Position numbers and translations under genes: made by a program | Source: Nocardioides sp. zg-1230 | GTDB taxonomy: Bacteria > Actinomycetota > Actinomycetes > Propionibacteriales > Nocardioidaceae | Assembly: GCF_013155335.1 (NCBI RefSeq) | Contig: NZ_JABJQZ010000004.1 | Location: forward strand, 496,001-560,000 | Reading direction: 5' to 3' | Length of the DNA: 64,000 nucleotides | Shown: one piece after another, positions 62,069 through 64,000 of the stretch | Layout: each line of letters begins with the position of its first letter | Position numbering within the stretch: position 1 is the first letter of the stretch | Notes under the pieces: generated by a model | Told to the model about the DNA's origin: nothing | Database searches by the model: none | What the model saw: the letters and a program-made list of their open reading frames with translations, nothing else

Positions 62069-62371
62069 GTGGTGCGGGCGGGGGACGTCCTCGACCTGCG
62101 GTTCGAGCCGCGCGAGGAGCGCGGTCTGCGCGTCTTCGTCCGCGCCGTCTGGCAGGCGGTGACGCTCGCCGACACGATCAGCGGCAACGACGCGAGCGGG
62201 GCGGGCGGGTCGTACGTCGTCACCCGCCGCGCCGACCGCTCCGAGGTCGTACGCGTCGATGTGACCCACGACGAGATCGGCGCGACCCGCGCGCACCTCG
62301 AGGCCCAGCTCGCGGAGCTGACGCTCGAGGAGTTCACCGCCACGTGGAGCCGCATCGAGGAGCAGCCGTGA
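62069..62371 (+). CDS. Small protein of unknown function
   Basis: 100 aa, GTG start 6 bp after thrS. LRFEPREERGLRVFVRAVWQAVTLADTISGNDASGAGGSYVVTRR and a late LTLEEFTATWSRIEEQP; alpha/beta, no membrane segment. Its stop overlaps the GTG of the next gene. No family recognised. Confidence 0.7.
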   Translation: MVRAGDVLDLRFEPREERGLRVFVRAVWQAVTLADTISGNDASGAGGSYVVTRRADRSEVVRVDVTHDEIGATRAHLEAQLAELTLEEFTATWSRIEEQP

Positions 62372-63528
62372 TCGATCCCGACAGCCGACCCGTCGTGGAC
62401 CTCACCGACGAGGAGGCGCGGCGCGCCCTGCCGCTCAAGTGGGGCACGGTCCCGCTCGACGTGATCCCCGCGTGGGTCGCGGAGATGGACTACGCCGTCG
62501 ACCCGGTCGTCCTCGACGCGGTGCAGCGGGCGCTCGCCGACGGCATCACCGGCTATCCGCTCTTCGGCTGGGACCCCGAGCTCGCGCAGTCCTACACCGG
62601 CTGGTCGGAGCGGCACTTCGGCTGGGCGCCGGAGCCCGAGGCGGTGCACCCGGTGGTCGACGTGACGGCCGGGGTGCGGCTCGCGCTCGACGTGTTCAGC
62701 GGGCCGGGTGGCGTGGTGTTCCCGACCCCCGGCTACAACGCCCAGTTCGGGCTGGCGAGCATCACCGGTCGTGACGAGGTGCGCCTCGAGGTGCCGGCCT
62801 CCGCCGACCGGTGCGAGATCGACCTCGACCGGCTGGACCGGCTGTTCGCCGACGGGGCTCAGACGCTGATCCTCACGCAGCCGCACAACCCGTGGGGCCG
62901 GGTCTTCACCCGCGCCGAGCTCGAGGGGATCCGCGACGTCGTCGTACGCCACGGCGCGCGGGTCGTCAGCGACGAGATCCACGCACCCCTCGTGCTGCCG
63001 GGTGCCGAGCACCTGTCCTACCTCGCGATCGAGGGCACCCACGACCATGCGGTCGCCGTGGTGGCCGCGTCGAAGGCGTTCAACACCGCGGGCCTGCGGT
63101 GCGCGCAGGTCGTCGTGCCGTCCGCCGCGGACCGGGCCCTGCTCGCCAACCAGCCGATGGCGCGCAACGACTCCCACTCGCCGCTCGGCGCGGTCGCCGC
63201 GAGATCGGCGTACGACCTCGGAGACCCGTGGCTCGCCTCGCTCGTCGAGCGGCTCGACCAGCAGCGCGCCCTCCTCGGCGAGCTGCTCGCCACCCACCTC
63301 CCGGAGGTGCGGATGCGCCCGCTCGAGGCGACCTACCTCGCCTGGCTCGACGCATCGGCCTACGGCCACGCCGACGCCGCGGCCGTCGCCCTCGACCGCG
63401 GTCGCGTCAAGGTGAGCCCGGGGGAGTCCTACGCCCCGGGCACCCCCGGACACGTCAGGCTCAACATCGCCACCTCGCCCGGCCGGCTCACGGAGATCGT
63501 GAAGCGGCTGGCGAAGGCCTGGACCTGA
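62368..63528 (+). CDS. MalY/PatB-type C-S lyase (PLP aminotransferase fold)
   Basis: 386 aa, GTG start. LPLKWGTVPLDVIPAWVAEMDY is the PatB signature; LILTQPHNPWGRVFT, SDEIHAPLV, and PLP Lys in SKAFNTAGLRCAQ. Likely a cystathionine beta-lyase or related cysteine-conjugate lyase. Coupled to the small unknown gene. Confidence 0.9.
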   Translation: MIDPDSRPVVDLTDEEARRALPLKWGTVPLDVIPAWVAEMDYAVDPVVLDAVQRALADGITGYPLFGWDPELAQSYTGWSERHFGWAPEPEAVHPVVDVTAGVRLALDVFSGPGGVVFPTPGYNAQFGLASITGRDEVRLEVPASADRCEIDLDRLDRLFADGAQTLILTQPHNPWGRVFTRAELEGIRDVVVRHGARVVSDEIHAPLVLPGAEHLSYLAIEGTHDHAVAVVAASKAFNTAGLRCAQVVVPSAADRALLANQPMARNDSHSPLGAVAARSAYDLGDPWLASLVERLDQQRALLGELLATHLPEVRMRPLEATYLAWLDASAYGHADAAAVALDRGRVKVSPGESYAPGTPGHVRLNIATSPGRLTEIVKRLAKAWT

Positions 63529-63547
63529 TGTTGCGAGGATGCACGTC

Positions 63548-64000
63548 ATGAGCGAGCAGTTCTACTCGGACGCGCAGCTGTACGACCGGTTGTTCCCCGG
63601 TGGCGAGCCGGCCCTCGACTTCTACCGGGCCGAGGCCGACCGGCAGGGCGGGTCCGTCCTGGAGCTCGGGAGCGGCACCGGGAACAAGCTGATCCCGATC
63701 GCCGCCGACGGGCATCAGTGCACGGGCCTGGAGCTCTCGCCGGACATGCTCGCCGAGGCTCGGCGCAAGGCGGACGAGCGCGGCGTCGAGGTGCAGTGGG
63801 TGCAGGGCGACATGCGCGAGCTCGACCTGGGCCGGACGTTCGACCTCGTGGTCATCGCCGCCAACTCCTTGCTCCACCTGCACGACGCTGAGGACCTGGT
63901 GGCCTGCTTCCGGGCGGTGCGCAGGCACCTCGCTCCCGGGGCTCGGCTCGTCCTCGACGTGTACAACCCGAGCGTGCGCCTGCTCGCCCAGGCCGACGGC
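63548..64000 (+). CDS. SAM-dependent methyltransferase, class I (3'-truncated)
   Basis: 151 residues before the window ends. SAM-binding VLELGSGTGNKLIPIA, GLELSPDMLAEARRK, VQGDMRELDLG and FDLVVIAANSLLHL are the Rossmann motifs I-IV. Substrate unknown. ATG 63548. Confidence 0.88.
   Translation, partial: MSEQFYSDAQLYDRLFPGGEPALDFYRAEADRQGGSVLELGSGTGNKLIPIAADGHQCTGLELSPDMLAEARRKADERGVEVQWVQGDMRELDLGRTFDLVVIAANSLLHLHDAEDLVACFRAVRRHLAPGARLVLDVYNPSVRLLAQADG

Noticed and set aside
1..64000. CRISPR arrays, insertion sequences, prophage, replication origin
   Set aside because: No regularly spaced repeats, transposase or integrase motifs, phage structural genes or DnaA-box clusters were seen.

Overview
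The window is one continuous, very GC-rich, gene-dense stretch of an actinobacterial chromosome. An SsgA-like protein, many GTG starts, probable leaderless starts, SHOCT and PLDc_N proteins, a heterodimeric CrtYc/CrtYd lycopene cyclase and the overall codon style suggest Nocardioides or a close relative. The genus is an inference. No phage, transposase, integrase, rRNA or CRISPR array was seen.

Left edge (1-3.7 kb): the end of a heterodimeric ABC exporter (one catalytic and one degenerate ATPase site), a divergent SsgA-like gene and PGPGW membrane protein, and tRNA-Val(CAC). The 3' half of the tRNA gene is repeated 87 bp downstream, and each copy is followed by its own terminator-like hairpin.

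Region 3.9-41.9 kb looks like a single stress or dormancy-type regulon laid out contiguously. It holds a P-type cation ATPase, DUF1269/DUF6325 proteins, DUF7144 and SHOCT membrane proteins, a LURP-one protein, a holin-IV/phosphodiesterase fusion, a BrkB/holin-IV fusion, an AI-2E-type exporter, an APC exchanger with an M20 dipeptidase, a cardiolipin synthase, a metallo-beta-lactamase-fold enzyme, a HerA-like ATPase, a PGM1-type peptide ligase opposite a class II amidotransferase, a K+ channel, MFS pumps, a PAS-GAF-SpoIIE phosphatase and two MalT/LuxR-type regulators. Nearly every transcription unit is preceded by the same 19-bp inverted repeat, CTCACCC-N5-GGGTGAG. In almost every case a NAnnnT hexamer (-10-like) lies 21-23 nt beyond it, facing the gene, and in several cases the start codon falls where the transcript should begin. 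I see no such element from 42 to 64 kb. This is the most notable finding: an undescribed operator/promoter class, perhaps read by the LuxR-type proteins encoded in the middle.

Region 41.9-55.5 kb (all minus strand) is a tightly overlapped run of 15 genes: crtE, crtB, crtI, crtYc, crtYd, a cytochrome P450, a CrtQ-like glycosyltransferase, a CrtO-like acyltransferase, a PAP2 phosphatase, a UbiA prenyltransferase, a geranylgeranyl-reductase-type flavoprotein, a type III PKS, an ICMT-type methyltransferase, a second flavoprotein and idi. It joins a cyclic, probably glycosylated and acylated carotenoid pathway to an srsABC-like phenolic lipid (or prenylated phenol) pathway. A divergent MerR-DICT regulator sits at its head across an unusually AT-rich spacer.

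Right edge (56.4-64 kb): a homodimer-type ABC exporter, a membrane protein related in layout to the 9.3-kb one, an SDR, thrS, a small unknown, a MalY/PatB-type C-S lyase and a truncated SAM methyltransferase.
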